Assembly (NCBI GenBank): GCA_963205265.1
Contig: CAUJJI010000021.1
Coordinates: forward strand, 1-36,984
Source of the DNA: Pseudomonadota bacterium
GTDB taxonomy: Bacteria; Pseudomonadota; Alphaproteobacteria; Sphingomonadales; Sphingomonadaceae
Reading direction: 5' to 3'
DNA length: 36,984 nt
Of the stretch, positions 14,709-23,568 are shown in pieces. Each line of letters begins with the position of its first letter. Position 1 is the first letter of the stretch. A model generated the notes under the pieces. The model worked only from the letters and a program-made list of their open reading frames with translations, did not search any database and had not been told where the DNA came from. The position numbers were made by a program, and so were the translations under genes.

Positions 14709-16292
14709 GTGAAGACTATCCATGGCCTGTTGCTCGTCGGCTGCAGCGCGATCGCGCTGGCCGGTTGCGGTCCGAGCGACATCGCTTCGCCCGGTACCGG
14801 CGGCGACGTGATCATCAACAACCCGACGCCGACCCCCACGCCGACGCCGACCGGCGGCACCGGCGGCACGGTGACTCCCGCGGCCGGCTGCCCGACCATC
14901 GCCGACGCGCAGGGCCTGAGCGATCAGGGCACGATCACCGGCCCCACCGGCACCTGGCGCGTCTGCCGCCTGCCCTCGCTGATCCGCACCTCGATCACGC
15001 TGCCCAAGATCCCGGGCCTGCTGTACGAGATGAACGGCCGCGTGAACGTCGGCTGCGACGGCGGCTTCAGCGCCCCCACCGCCGGGGCGCCGTTCACCTC
15101 CACCACCGTCGGCTGCTCCACGCCGCTGACCGCCGACACCAACGTCACGCTGACGATCCAGCCGGGCGTGATCCTGTTCGGCGGCACCGGCCAGTCCTGG
15201 CTCGCCGTCAACCGCGGCAACAAGATCAGCGCGGTCGGCACGTCCACCCAGCCGATCATCTTCACCAGCCGCGACAACGTCCTCGGCCTCAACACCGATT
15301 CGTCGCAGGGCCAGTGGGGCGGCATCGTGCTGCTCGGCCGCGGCGTGACCACCGACTGCGCGGTCGGTTCGGTCGCCTCCAACACCTGCGAGCGCAACAC
15401 CGAAGGTGCGGCCGACCTCGCCCGCTTCGGCGGCACCGACAACACCTACAACGCCGGCCGCATGAGCTATGTGCAGATCCGCTATTCGGGCTTCGTGCTC
15501 GGCGCCAACAGCGAGCTGCAATCGCTGACCCCCGGCGGCATCGGCACCGGCACCGTGCTCGACCACATCCAGTCGCACAACAGCTCGGATGACGGCGTCG
15601 AGTTTTTCGGCGGCGCGGCCAACATGAAGTACTATGTGGTCACCGGCGCCGACGACGACAGCATCGACGCCGACACCGGTGCGCAGGTGAACCTGCAGTA
15701 CGCCATGCTCATCCAGCGCACCGATCGCAACGACTCGCTGTTCGAGATCGACAGCAACGGCAACGAGGCCGACACGCCCCGCACCAAGCTGGTCGTCGCC
15801 AACATGACCGCGCTCCAGGCGGGCGTGCCGGCGGACAATGCCGGCAACCAGGCGTCGCTGTTCATTCGCGGCAATTCCGATGTAACGATCCTGAACTCGC
15901 TCGTGGCGACGCCGCAGAACGAGTGCGTCCGTATCAACGGCTCGGGCACGACGCCGGCGACGATCACCGTGCGCTCGGTCGCGCTGCAGTGCGCCGCGAC
16001 CAAGTTCATCGGCACGGGCAGCGTCACCGCCGCCCAGGTCGAGGCGGCGTTCAACGGCAACAACAACAACACCGCCTTCACGCCGACTCTCAGCAGCCTG
16101 TTCATCAACGGCGCGAACGAGAACGGGGTGGTCGCGACCGATCCCAAGACGGTGGCGAGCTTCTTCGACACGACGACCTGGATCGGCGCCGTGCGCAACA
16201 GCAGCGACAACTGGTACGCCGGATGGACCTGCAACAGCTCGACGGCGAACTTCGGCTCGGGCAGCGCCTGTACCTCGCTCCCGACGAGCTGA
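14709..16292 (+). CDS. Surface or secreted lipoprotein with beta-helix-like repeats
   Basis: A 527-residue predicted lipoprotein. The signal peptide ends in a lipobox (ALAGC, Cys20), followed by a PTPTPTPT/Gly-rich tether (about 37-58). The rest is rich in short beta-strand/turn units such as NVTLTIQPGVILFGG, QPIIFTSRD, GQWGGIVLLGRG, GVEFFGGAANMKYYVVTGADDDSIDAD and NVTILNS-type segments, resembling right-handed parallel beta-helix proteins. No pectate-lyase catalytic triad can be assigned. Several Cys pairs suggest disulfides. The start is GTG 14709 with GAGGGGG upstream. The TonB receptor gene follows after 78 bp, so the two probably act together on one ligand at the cell surface. PhoB-like sites upstream suggest phosphate control, comparable to phosphate-starvation lipoproteins known from Caulobacter (homology untested). 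Confidence 0.65.
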   Translation: MKTIHGLLLVGCSAIALAGCGPSDIASPGTGGDVIINNPTPTPTPTPTGGTGGTVTPAAGCPTIADAQGLSDQGTITGPTGTWRVCRLPSLIRTSITLPKIPGLLYEMNGRVNVGCDGGFSAPTAGAPFTSTTVGCSTPLTADTNVTLTIQPGVILFGGTGQSWLAVNRGNKISAVGTSTQPIIFTSRDNVLGLNTDSSQGQWGGIVLLGRGVTTDCAVGSVASNTCERNTEGAADLARFGGTDNTYNAGRMSYVQIRYSGFVLGANSELQSLTPGGIGTGTVLDHIQSHNSSDDGVEFFGGAANMKYYVVTGADDDSIDADTGAQVNLQYAMLIQRTDRNDSLFEIDSNGNEADTPRTKLVVANMTALQAGVPADNAGNQASLFIRGNSDVTILNSLVATPQNECVRINGSGTTPATITVRSVALQCAATKFIGTGSVTAAQVEAAFNGNNNNTAFTPTLSSLFINGANENGVVATDPKTVASFFDTTTWIGAVRNSSDNWYAGWTCNSSTANFGSGSACTSLPTS

Positions 16293-16314
16293 GCCGTGGC
16301 TGCCTGACATTCGC

Positions 16315-16340
16315 GGGGGCAGCCAGGCTTGGCTGTCCCC
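16315..16340 (+). other. Intercistronic hairpin between lipoprotein and receptor genes
   Basis: GGGGGCAGCC (16315-16324) pairs over 10 bp with GGCTGTCCCC (16331-16340), with one G-U pair and a 6-nt loop. No U-run follows. It could attenuate transcription or stabilise the upstream message, giving unequal lipoprotein and receptor amounts. Confidence 0.5.
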
Positions 16341-16370
16341 GTCCTTGCATCTGATATTAGGGGAAATCCG

Positions 16371-19040
16371 ATGTCCAAGACATCGCGGCTTGCCGGGGCG
16401 CTGCTGCTCACCTCGGCACTTGTCACACCCGGTCTTGCCTATGCGCAAAACGATCCAACAGTGCCTGCCGAAGCACCGCAGAATCCCGTGCCTGACGCTC
16501 CGCCGGCGGAGGAGGACGTCGACGTTTCGGTCCCCGGCGGCGGCGGCGAGATCATCGTCACCGGCCTGCGCGAACGCAACATCGCCAAGGCTTCCGATCA
16601 GGTGCTGTCGGTGCTGTCCTCGGCCGAAATCGCGCGGACCGGCGAAGGCAACATCGCGGGTGCGCTGGGGCGGATCACCGGCCTGTCGGTCGTCGGCAGC
16701 GGCTATGTCTACGTGCGCGGCCTCGGCGACCGCTATTCGCTGGCGCTGCTCAACGGCCTCCCCCTGCCCAGCCCCGAACCACTGAAGCGCGTCGTTCCGC
16801 TCGACCTTTTCCCCAGCAGCGTGGTCTCCTCCTCGCTGGTGCAGAAAAGCTATTCGGTGAACTATCCCGGCGAATTCGGCGGCGGCGTCATCAACCTCAC
16901 CACCAAGGCCGTGCCGCGCGAAGGGTTCCTCACCATCGGCGGCGGCATCGGCGCCGATACCGAGACCACCGGCAAGCTCAGCTACTCGTTCTACGGGTCG
17001 AAGAGCGACTGGAGCGGCTTCGACAACGGCCAGCGCGACTATCCGCCGGCACTGCGCGACTTCTTCGCCAGCGGCGCGCGGTTGAGCGCCGGGACATACG
17101 ATTCCACGGCGCTCGCGGGCCAGCTCGTCAACTTCCGCACGGCCGTCGTGCAGAAGCGCGGCGATACCGCGCCCAATTTCTCCGCCTCTCTGTCGGCGGG
17201 CAAGTCCTTCGACATCGGCTTCGGCGAACTGGGCGTGATCGCCGCCGCCGGCTACAGCAACAAGTGGCAGAGCCGCGAGACGGTGCAGCAGCAGTCGCGC
17301 TCGGCCGAGCTGGAGACGCTCGATTCCGATTTCGTGCAGGTCGGCAGCGACCAGCGCATCGTCGTCAACGGCCTGCTCGGCCTCGGCCTGGAGTTCGGGC
17401 CCAACAAGCTGCGCTGGACCAATCTCTACATCCGCGACACGATCAAGCAGGCGCGCCTGTCGCTGGGCACGCGCGATCGCACGCCGGTCGACTATATGCG
17501 CCAGAAAACCGCCTGGTACGAACGCCAGCTGATCGATACGCAGCTGGTGGGCGAATTCAAGCTGACGCCGGACATCAGCCTGGAACTGCGCGGCAGCTAT
17601 GCCAATTCGCAGCGCGAGGCGCCCTTCGAGACCAACATCGAATATGTCCGCACCAATTCGCCGACCGATCTCTATGGGGCCTATTTCGTCAACGTGCTGA
17701 ACCGCGTCCGCGGCCGCGCCGACGTGATCTTCTCCGATCTGAACGAGGACCTGTGGACCGGCGGCGCCGACCTTTCGTGGCGCATCACGCCGGAGATTTC
17801 CGCGACGGTGGGCGGAACCTTCTCGCAGACCGAGCGCACCAGTTCGCGCCGGCAGTTCATCTTCAATCCGGGCGAGAACTTCGTGCCCGGCGTGGGTCTG
17901 CTGCGCCCGGACCTGCTGCTGGCTCCCAACATCGTCGACTTCTATAACATCACCGTTTTCGAAGGCGACGAGGAAAGCCCGGCCTTCCTCGCCAGGCTGA
18001 GGAACTGGGCCGGCTATGCCAAGGGCAACGTCCAGGTCACCGACGAGCTGAGCATCGACGCCGGCGTGCGCTACGAGAAGGCGCGGCAGACGGTCGATCC
18101 GGCGCAGGTCTTCGCGACGCCGGGCACCACCGTCGGCACCCGGCTCGACAAGAGCTACTGGCTGCCCGCCGCCACCGTGACCTGGCAGTTCCGCCCGGAC
18201 ATGCAGTTCCGCCTGAACGCGTCCAAGACGATCGCCCGGCCCCAGTTCCGCGAGCTGATCAACCAGCCCTTCTTCGATCCCGACGCCAACCGCACCTATC
18301 GCGGCAACCAGCTGCTGGTCGACAGCGAGCTGCTGAACGGCGAGGCGCGGCTGGAATGGTACTTCGCGCCGGAGCAGCGGCTGGCGGTCTCGGGCTTCTA
18401 CAAGAAGATCGACCGTCCGATCGAAGCCTACGTGGCCGACGAGGGCAACGATTTCGTCACGTCCTACGCCAATGCGCCGGAAGCGACGCTCTACGGCGCC
18501 GAGATCGAGCTGCAGAAGTATTTCGACCTCAGCGCAATGGGCGGGTTCTTCGGCGAGCGGCGAGCGGTGGCGGTGGCGAACTACACCTACACCAGGTCGA
18601 AGCTGAAAGTCGGGGCGGGCGACGGCATCGCCATTCCCGGCGTCGCGAACGGCGTCGCTTCCGACTATTTCCGCAACGGCTCGCCGCTTACCGGCCAGTC
18701 CGACCACATCGCCAATGTCCAGCTGGGACTGGAAGCGACCAGCCGGCTGTCGCAGCAGACGATCCTGCTGACCTATGCGAGCAAGCGCGTGGTCAGCCGC
18801 GGCGCCAACGGAACCCCGCCGCAGCCCGACGTGGTCGAAAGGCCCGGCCTGCGCATCGATCTGGTCGCGCGCGAGGGCATTGCCCTGGCGAACGGCCGCG
18901 AGCTGGAGATCAAGCTGGAAGCGCGCAACATCACCGGCGCGAAGCACGTCGAGTTCCAGCAGTTCGGGGACCGGCGGATAGACACCAACACCTACGACCT
19001 CGGCACCACCGTCTCGGCTTCGGCGACGCTGAAGTTCTGA
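16371..19040 (+). CDS. TonB-dependent outer-membrane receptor
   Basis: Outer-membrane active transporter of 889 residues. A signal peptide (SRLAGALLLTSALVTPGLAYAQ) is followed by a Pro/acid-rich stretch, then the plug domain: a TonB-box-like EIIVTG, KASDQVLSVLSSAEIARTGEGN, LGRITGLSVVGSGYVYVRGLGDRYS and LVQKSYSVNYPGEFGGGVINL. The remainder is a 22-strand barrel ending in the C-terminal aromatic signature SASATLKF. The start at 16371 follows AGGGGAAAT; an in-frame ATG at 16329 lies within the intercistronic hairpin. The substrate is unknown. Pairing with the upstream lipoprotein, in a locus full of phosphate genes, suggests uptake of a phosphorus-containing compound, but this is inference. The gene converges on the PEP-carboxylase-like gene 23 bp downstream. 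Confidence 0.9.
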   Translation: MSKTSRLAGALLLTSALVTPGLAYAQNDPTVPAEAPQNPVPDAPPAEEDVDVSVPGGGGEIIVTGLRERNIAKASDQVLSVLSSAEIARTGEGNIAGALGRITGLSVVGSGYVYVRGLGDRYSLALLNGLPLPSPEPLKRVVPLDLFPSSVVSSSLVQKSYSVNYPGEFGGGVINLTTKAVPREGFLTIGGGIGADTETTGKLSYSFYGSKSDWSGFDNGQRDYPPALRDFFASGARLSAGTYDSTALAGQLVNFRTAVVQKRGDTAPNFSASLSAGKSFDIGFGELGVIAAAGYSNKWQSRETVQQQSRSAELETLDSDFVQVGSDQRIVVNGLLGLGLEFGPNKLRWTNLYIRDTIKQARLSLGTRDRTPVDYMRQKTAWYERQLIDTQLVGEFKLTPDISLELRGSYANSQREAPFETNIEYVRTNSPTDLYGAYFVNVLNRVRGRADVIFSDLNEDLWTGGADLSWRITPEISATVGGTFSQTERTSSRRQFIFNPGENFVPGVGLLRPDLLLAPNIVDFYNITVFEGDEESPAFLARLRNWAGYAKGNVQVTDELSIDAGVRYEKARQTVDPAQVFATPGTTVGTRLDKSYWLPAATVTWQFRPDMQFRLNASKTIARPQFRELINQPFFDPDANRTYRGNQLLVDSELLNGEARLEWYFAPEQRLAVSGFYKKIDRPIEAYVADEGNDFVTSYANAPEATLYGAEIELQKYFDLSAMGGFFGERRAVAVANYTYTRSKLKVGAGDGIAIPGVANGVASDYFRNGSPLTGQSDHIANVQLGLEATSRLSQQTILLTYASKRVVSRGANGTPPQPDVVERPGLRIDLVAREGIALANGRELEIKLEARNITGAKHVEFQQFGDRRIDTNTYDLGTTVSASATLKF

Positions 19041-19063
19041 CGCGCCGAACCGTCGCCGCAACG

Positions 19064-21838
19064 CTACCCGTGCGCGCCGAATTCGTTGGCGATGGCGGTA
19101 GTGATGCGCAGCGCCAGCGACTGGGCGCGGTCGATCGGGTCGAGGAAATCGCGGTGGATCGCGGCGTAGCTGGTCGCGCCCTCGTCGGGATAGTCGGTCG
19201 GTTCCTCGACCGAGAAGTCGCCCAGCTTGGGGAAGCTGATCGGAAAGGCGCGGCGCAGCTGGCCGAGCGCCTCGTCGATGCGCAGGGTAAAGACCATCTC
19301 GATCACGTCGTCGCGGCTGATGTCGTTGGCGCGGCTGAACGGCGGCACCATCACTGCGCGGATGAAGATGTGCTTGAACAGGGCGAGGCGCAGCGCCTGC
19401 AGCACGCCCAGGCTGCGGCGAGTCTGCTCGCGGTCGGGCAAGGGCGAATCGTCGGGAATCAGCGCGAGGAGACGGTGGAGCTTGAGCGAATCCACCCGCA
19501 GCCGCGAGGCCAGCCGGCGGAAGACGCCGGCGCGGTCGTCCTGAGTCAGGTATTCGGCAAGCGTCAGGCAGGCGTCGGCGATGTGCTGCTCGTTGCCGCG
19601 ATAGGGGCGGCTGGCCCAGTAGGCGGAGTTGAACAGCTCGCCGAAGGCGGCGACGGTCTTGATGCTGGCCAGGGCATTGGCGGCGCGTACCAGCCGCACC
19701 AGCTGCCGGCCGCGGGGCGAATCGCGCAGCAGCGCGGCCAGTTCCTCGCGGTTGCCTTCGGCCGCGGTGCCGACCCCGGCGATGACGTTCACCGGATAGC
19801 CGAGCTGCTGGAGGATGGCATTGTGCGGGATCGCGCGGATCTGGCGCAGGTTCATCGTCCGGTCGGCGGCAAGGTCCGACTGGCGGCGCGACTTGCGCGA
19901 GCCGGTGTCGTTGAGCATGCCGAGCCCGAAGGCGGTCAGCGCCCGCGAATAGGTCTGGCTGGCGAGGTGGTCCTGCTGCACCGCCCGGATCGCGCGATAG
20001 AAGTCGAGGCTGAGGTCGGTGCGGCGGTAGAACGGATCGGCCGGCGCATCGGCATCGGTTTCCCAGGGCGGCATCTCGACGAACCGCGTCAGGCTCGCCA
20101 GAGCCAGCTCGGGCGAGCCGAAGAACAGGTAGCCGTCGCCGCCCTGGAAGCTCACCTCGGGCTCTAGCCGGATGCCGGCGCGCACGAAGCGGCGGCGGGT
20201 CCAGGGCGACATCGGCCAGGCCAGGCGATCGGCGAAGGACGACGGGTGGGCGCCGCGCCCCATGCTCTCGCCGTGCGTGTTGAACACCAGCGCGGCGACG
20301 TCGGTCAGCCCGTTCGCCACCATCGCCTCGGCCAGGCGGCCCTGCAGCCGCTCGATCGCCAGGGCGGCGGGAATCTGGCCGACGAAGCGGCCGGCGTCGG
20401 AATAGCCGGTCTGCACCGACACCCGCCCCCGCAGCCGCGCATAGGCGCGATAGGCTTCCTCCTGCAGCAGCGCGTCGAGGAAGCGGCCGCCGTGCTCGAG
20501 CGCGCTCTCGGTCTCGAACAGGGGCGAGACGTCGACCTTGTCGTCGATGCCCAGCATCTTGGCGAAGTAGAGCGCGGCCAACACCGTCGTCGGCTGCTCG
20601 CATTCGGCGACCAGCATGCGGATAGGCGCATCGGCATCGACGTGCCGCAGGATCTGCGCCATCGCCAGGAACTGGCGCACGGCGCTGCTGTTCTCGATCG
20701 CCAGCGCCGCGAAGTTCGCGCGCAGCGGCTTCACTTCGGCAATCAGCTCGCGCATCCGCACCAGCGCCGCCTGGCTGGCGAGGTTGAGCTTGCCTTCGGG
20801 GTCGATGCGGCGGCGGATCGCGTTCTGCAACTGCGAGCTGTTCACGCGGAAATGGATCCAGCCCATGCCCAGCCCGTCGGCGCGCATGGCGGCGGCGGCG
20901 ACAAGCATGTCGCGCGCGGCCTCCTGGTCGGCGCCGCGGGCCTCGGCCTCGAGCTCCGAGATGATCGCCGAAAGGCTGGTCAGGCGATCGGGATGGTCGG
21001 CAGTGAGCCGGTTGGCGGCGCTCGACAGCCTGGCCGGATCGGACAGGTCTTCGGCGAACAGCGCCGCCATCTCCTCGGCATGCCTGCCGGCGCGGCTCAG
21101 GCGCTCGGCGACCTGCGGCGCGGATTTGCCCAGGCTTTCGGCATAGCGCGCCAGCCGCCGCGCCTTCTCGATCAGGCGGAAGCCGATCGAGGTGTGCCAG
21201 CCGATGTCGGTGCGCCCGTCCATGTCGTAGCCGACCCAGGTGGCCAGCCGGAATGGCAGCGGCTGCAGGCTCTTCCAGCGCTTGGGCCAGCGGGCCATGG
21301 CGATGTCGAACAGCTGCGCGGTGATGCGGTCGCGCGCCGCCTGCGCCCGGGTCATCGCCGCCATGACCGCCTCGTGCTCATAGTCCAGCGTGATGCGGTC
21401 GCGGGCATGCGGGGCGACGCAGACGCTGGCCTCGCTGTGGTCGCCCGACGATGCCGCGGCGGCGATCGCCGCGGACTGGGCCTGCGACAGCAGGAAAGTG
21501 GGGTGCGCGGTGAAGACGACGTGCACGGCGGCGCGCTGCCAACGGGCGGCGAAAGCGGTGAAATCCTCCTCGTCGCCGGCGACCTTGCGCAGGATCGCGT
21601 CGTTATCGGCCACGGCGACCGGCGCGAGCAGGCGGTCGAGCCGCGCGGCGCGGGCGCGCAGGCTCTCGCATTCGAGCTCGGCGACCATCGCCTCGACCTG
21701 GTCGAGCGACATGTCGCCGCTCTCGAGCTGGCGCGACAGTTCCAGGCCGAGCTGGAAGACCGGGTTGAACATCGGCGTTTCCGCCGTGTGCAGGTGCAGC
21801 TCCTGCAGCCGCCGGTCGAGATCGGCCAGCACGCTCAC
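19064..21838 (-). CDS. ppc: Divergent phosphoenolpyruvate carboxylase-like protein
   Basis: A 924-residue protein of the PEP carboxylase superfamily, which adds bicarbonate to PEP to form oxaloacetate. Family landmarks are VFTAHPTF (H112, canonical TAHPTE), VGYDMDGRTDIG in place of GGDRDGNP, VSPLFETESALEHGGRFLDALL (well conserved), QTGYSDAGR (478-484; canonical GYSDSAKD) and NTHGESMGRGAHP (520-532; canonical HGRGGSIGRGG). The catalytic His and the Arg of GRG are kept, but the Lys of GYSDSAKD and the Arg of HGR are replaced (Arg and His). Activity is therefore uncertain; it may be a distinct subfamily. The GTG start at 21838 overlaps the eda stop in GTGA, tying the gene to the Entner-Doudoroff operon, where anaplerosis from PEP would make sense. 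Confidence 0.75.
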   Translation of the reverse strand: MSVLADLDRRLQELHLHTAETPMFNPVFQLGLELSRQLESGDMSLDQVEAMVAELECESLRARAARLDRLLAPVAVADNDAILRKVAGDEEDFTAFAARWQRAAVHVVFTAHPTFLLSQAQSAAIAAAASSGDHSEASVCVAPHARDRITLDYEHEAVMAAMTRAQAARDRITAQLFDIAMARWPKRWKSLQPLPFRLATWVGYDMDGRTDIGWHTSIGFRLIEKARRLARYAESLGKSAPQVAERLSRAGRHAEEMAALFAEDLSDPARLSSAANRLTADHPDRLTSLSAIISELEAEARGADQEAARDMLVAAAAMRADGLGMGWIHFRVNSSQLQNAIRRRIDPEGKLNLASQAALVRMRELIAEVKPLRANFAALAIENSSAVRQFLAMAQILRHVDADAPIRMLVAECEQPTTVLAALYFAKMLGIDDKVDVSPLFETESALEHGGRFLDALLQEEAYRAYARLRGRVSVQTGYSDAGRFVGQIPAALAIERLQGRLAEAMVANGLTDVAALVFNTHGESMGRGAHPSSFADRLAWPMSPWTRRRFVRAGIRLEPEVSFQGGDGYLFFGSPELALASLTRFVEMPPWETDADAPADPFYRRTDLSLDFYRAIRAVQQDHLASQTYSRALTAFGLGMLNDTGSRKSRRQSDLAADRTMNLRQIRAIPHNAILQQLGYPVNVIAGVGTAAEGNREELAALLRDSPRGRQLVRLVRAANALASIKTVAAFGELFNSAYWASRPYRGNEQHIADACLTLAEYLTQDDRAGVFRRLASRLRVDSLKLHRLLALIPDDSPLPDREQTRRSLGVLQALRLALFKHIFIRAVMVPPFSRANDISRDDVIEMVFTLRIDEALGQLRRAFPISFPKLGDFSVEEPTDYPDEGATSYAAIHRDFLDPIDRAQSLALRITTAIANEFGAHG

Positions 21839-22461
21839 GTCGCCAGCGCCCGGGCGGCATGGGCCGCGGCCTCGATCGCCCGGCAGTCGGGCCCCTCGCC
21901 CGCTTCGGGCTTGGCGACCAGCCAGCTGCCGCCGACGCAGAGCACGGCATCGAGCGCCAGCCAGTTGCCCGCCGTCGCCTGGGTGATGCCCCCGGTCGGG
22001 CAGAAGCGCGCCTGGCCGAACGGCGCGGCGATGGCCTTGAGCGCGGCGATGCCGCCCGAGGCTTCGGCCGGGAAGAACTTGAAGCGCGAAAGCCCGAAGT
22101 CGAGGCCGAGCATGATGTCGCCGGCATTGGCGGTGCCCGGAAGGAAGGGCACCCCGGCCGCGATCGCCGCTTCGGCCAGCCGCGGCGTCAGACCGGGCGA
22201 GACGATGAATTCGGCGCCCACCTGCAAGGAAGCGTCGAGATCGGCGGGATTGAGCACCGTGCCCGCGCCGACGACGGCCCCGGGGACCCGCTTCATCGCG
22301 CGGATCACCTCGAGCGCGGCGGGCGTGCGCAGCGTCACTTCGAGCACCGGCAGCCCGCCGGCGACGAGCGCCTCGGCGATCGGCACGGCATGGGCGACCT
22401 CGTCGACGACGAGGACCGGGATGACCGGCGCCATGCGCATGATGGTCTCGATATCGCTCAT
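21835..22461 (-). CDS. eda: KDPG aldolase (Entner-Doudoroff)
   Basis: 2-Keto-3-deoxy-6-phosphogluconate aldolase, cleaving KDPG to pyruvate and glyceraldehyde 3-phosphate. The 208-residue length is typical. The class I aldolase signature is intact: LPVLEVTLRTPAAL with Glu41, GAGTVLNPADLD, EFIVSPG, and the Schiff-base lysine K128 in SRFKFFPAEASGG, followed by FCPTGGIT. The start at 22461 overlaps the glk stop (ATGA). It is the fourth gene of the minus-strand zwf-edd-glk-eda series and is coupled to the ppc-like gene downstream. Confidence 0.95.
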   Translation of the reverse strand: MSDIETIMRMAPVIPVLVVDEVAHAVPIAEALVAGGLPVLEVTLRTPAALEVIRAMKRVPGAVVGAGTVLNPADLDASLQVGAEFIVSPGLTPRLAEAAIAAGVPFLPGTANAGDIMLGLDFGLSRFKFFPAEASGGIAALKAIAAPFGQARFCPTGGITQATAGNWLALDAVLCVGGSWLVAKPEAGEGPDCRAIEAAAHAARALAT

Positions 22462-23414
22462 GTCTGGCTGTGCTCCCTGGCAAAGGCGGCCGCGGCGCCG
22501 AACAGGCCCGGCTGGGGATGGGTGACGAGCTTGACCGGGATCCCCTCGTGCCGGGTGCGGTAGCGGCCCTTGTCGCAGAAGCGCACGTGGAAGGCGCTGC
22601 ACGGCAGCAGGTGGCGCAGCCGGTTGGTCAGCCCGCCCGCCAGCGCCACGCCGAGCGAGCCGTGTGCCAGCGACAGGTCGCCCACCGCCGCGCCGTAGCT
22701 GGCGAGGAACAGGTCGCGCGCCACGCGCGCGGCGGGCTCGCTTCCCTCGACGGCCGCTGCCCAGAGTTCGGGATCGGGCCGCGCGTCGCCGGGGTCGAGA
22801 GCACGGACGATCTCGCCCAGCCCCGGGCCGGAGACGACGCGCTCCACCGAAGTGCGCCCGTAAAGCCGCGCTATCGCCTCGCTGACCTGCCGCTCGCGCG
22901 CATCGAGCGGCGCGTAGTGAATGTGCGCGCCCTCGGTCTCGAGCACCACGCTGCCCTGCGCGCGGCGCAGCAGGATCGCGACGCCGAGCCCGGTTCCCGG
23001 CCCGATCACCGAGATCGCCCCGCGCTCCGGCAGGGGCACGTCGGGCCCGCAGAGATGCTCCAGGCCATCGCTACCCAGCGCATCGACGGCATGGGCCATG
23101 GCGCCGAAGTCGTTGAGCAGGGTGAAGCGGTCCAGCCCCAGATCGGCGGACAGGGTGGCGGGATCGACCACCCAGTGCGAATTGATGAAGCGCACCGGCC
23201 CGCCGGTCACCGGTCCTGCCAGGGCAAGCGCTGCAAAGCGGGGGAGCGGGCGCCCGATCGCCTCGCCGAAATCTGCCCAGGCCTCGGCCAGCCCGGGATA
23301 GCCGGCCGCGCGCAGCACGACCGGATCGCCGAGCCGGACGACCTTGCCGCCTTCGATCCGGGCGACGGCGAAGCGCGCATTGGTCCCGCCGATGTCGGCG
23401 ACGGCGATTTCCAT
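22458..23414 (-). CDS. glk: Glucokinase
   Basis: Phosphorylates glucose to glucose 6-phosphate with ATP. It has 318 residues, similar to the bacterial Glk family. ASKHA motifs: VADIGGTNARFAVA near the N terminus, LLNDFGAMAHAV (catalytic Asp), VIGPGTGLGVAILL and LETEGAHIHYAP, and SGPGLGEIVRAL further on. The ATG 23414 is used; GTG 23423 (three codons earlier) has a better spaced AAGGAAGG and is possible. It lies between edd and eda, like the Zymomonas/sphingomonad glucose cluster. A 90-bp palindromic repeat occupies the space between edd and glk. Confidence 0.93.
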   Translation of the reverse strand: MEIAVADIGGTNARFAVARIEGGKVVRLGDPVVLRAAGYPGLAEAWADFGEAIGRPLPRFAALALAGPVTGGPVRFINSHWVVDPATLSADLGLDRFTLLNDFGAMAHAVDALGSDGLEHLCGPDVPLPERGAISVIGPGTGLGVAILLRRAQGSVVLETEGAHIHYAPLDARERQVSEAIARLYGRTSVERVVSGPGLGEIVRALDPGDARPDPELWAAAVEGSEPAARVARDLFLASYGAAVGDLSLAHGSLGVALAGGLTNRLRHLLPCSAFHVRFCDKGRYRTRHEGIPVKLVTHPQPGLFGAAAAFAREHSQT

Positions 23415-23450
23415 GGGGGTCACGCCTTCCTTGCGCAATGCAGCCCAGAC

Positions 23451-23540
23451 CGTCGCCCCGGCGAAAGAGGGGACCGCTGGAGGCTGGGCCGGACGTTCGG
23501 TCGACGAGGGCAGCGGTCCCGGGTCGCGCCCGGGACGACG
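23451..23540. repeat. Intergenic palindromic repeat, family A, copy 1
   Basis: About 90 bp between edd and glk. The right end AGCGGTCCCGGGT...GCCCGGGACGACG (23511-23540) and an internal GGCCGGACGTTC match copy 2 at 34101-34191. The left end (CGTCGCCCCGG...GGGGACCGCT) is a degraded inverted version. The ends can pair into a long stem in RNA. Confidence 0.65.
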
Positions 23541-23568
23541 GAAATGCGGGCGCGGAGAGATGCCGCCC

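Noticed and set aside
14613..20603. A minus-strand open frame of about 2000 codons opposite the lipoprotein and TonB receptor
   Set aside because: It is antisense to two well-supported genes, starts within the PEP-carboxylase-like gene, and has low-complexity composition. It is an artefact of high GC.
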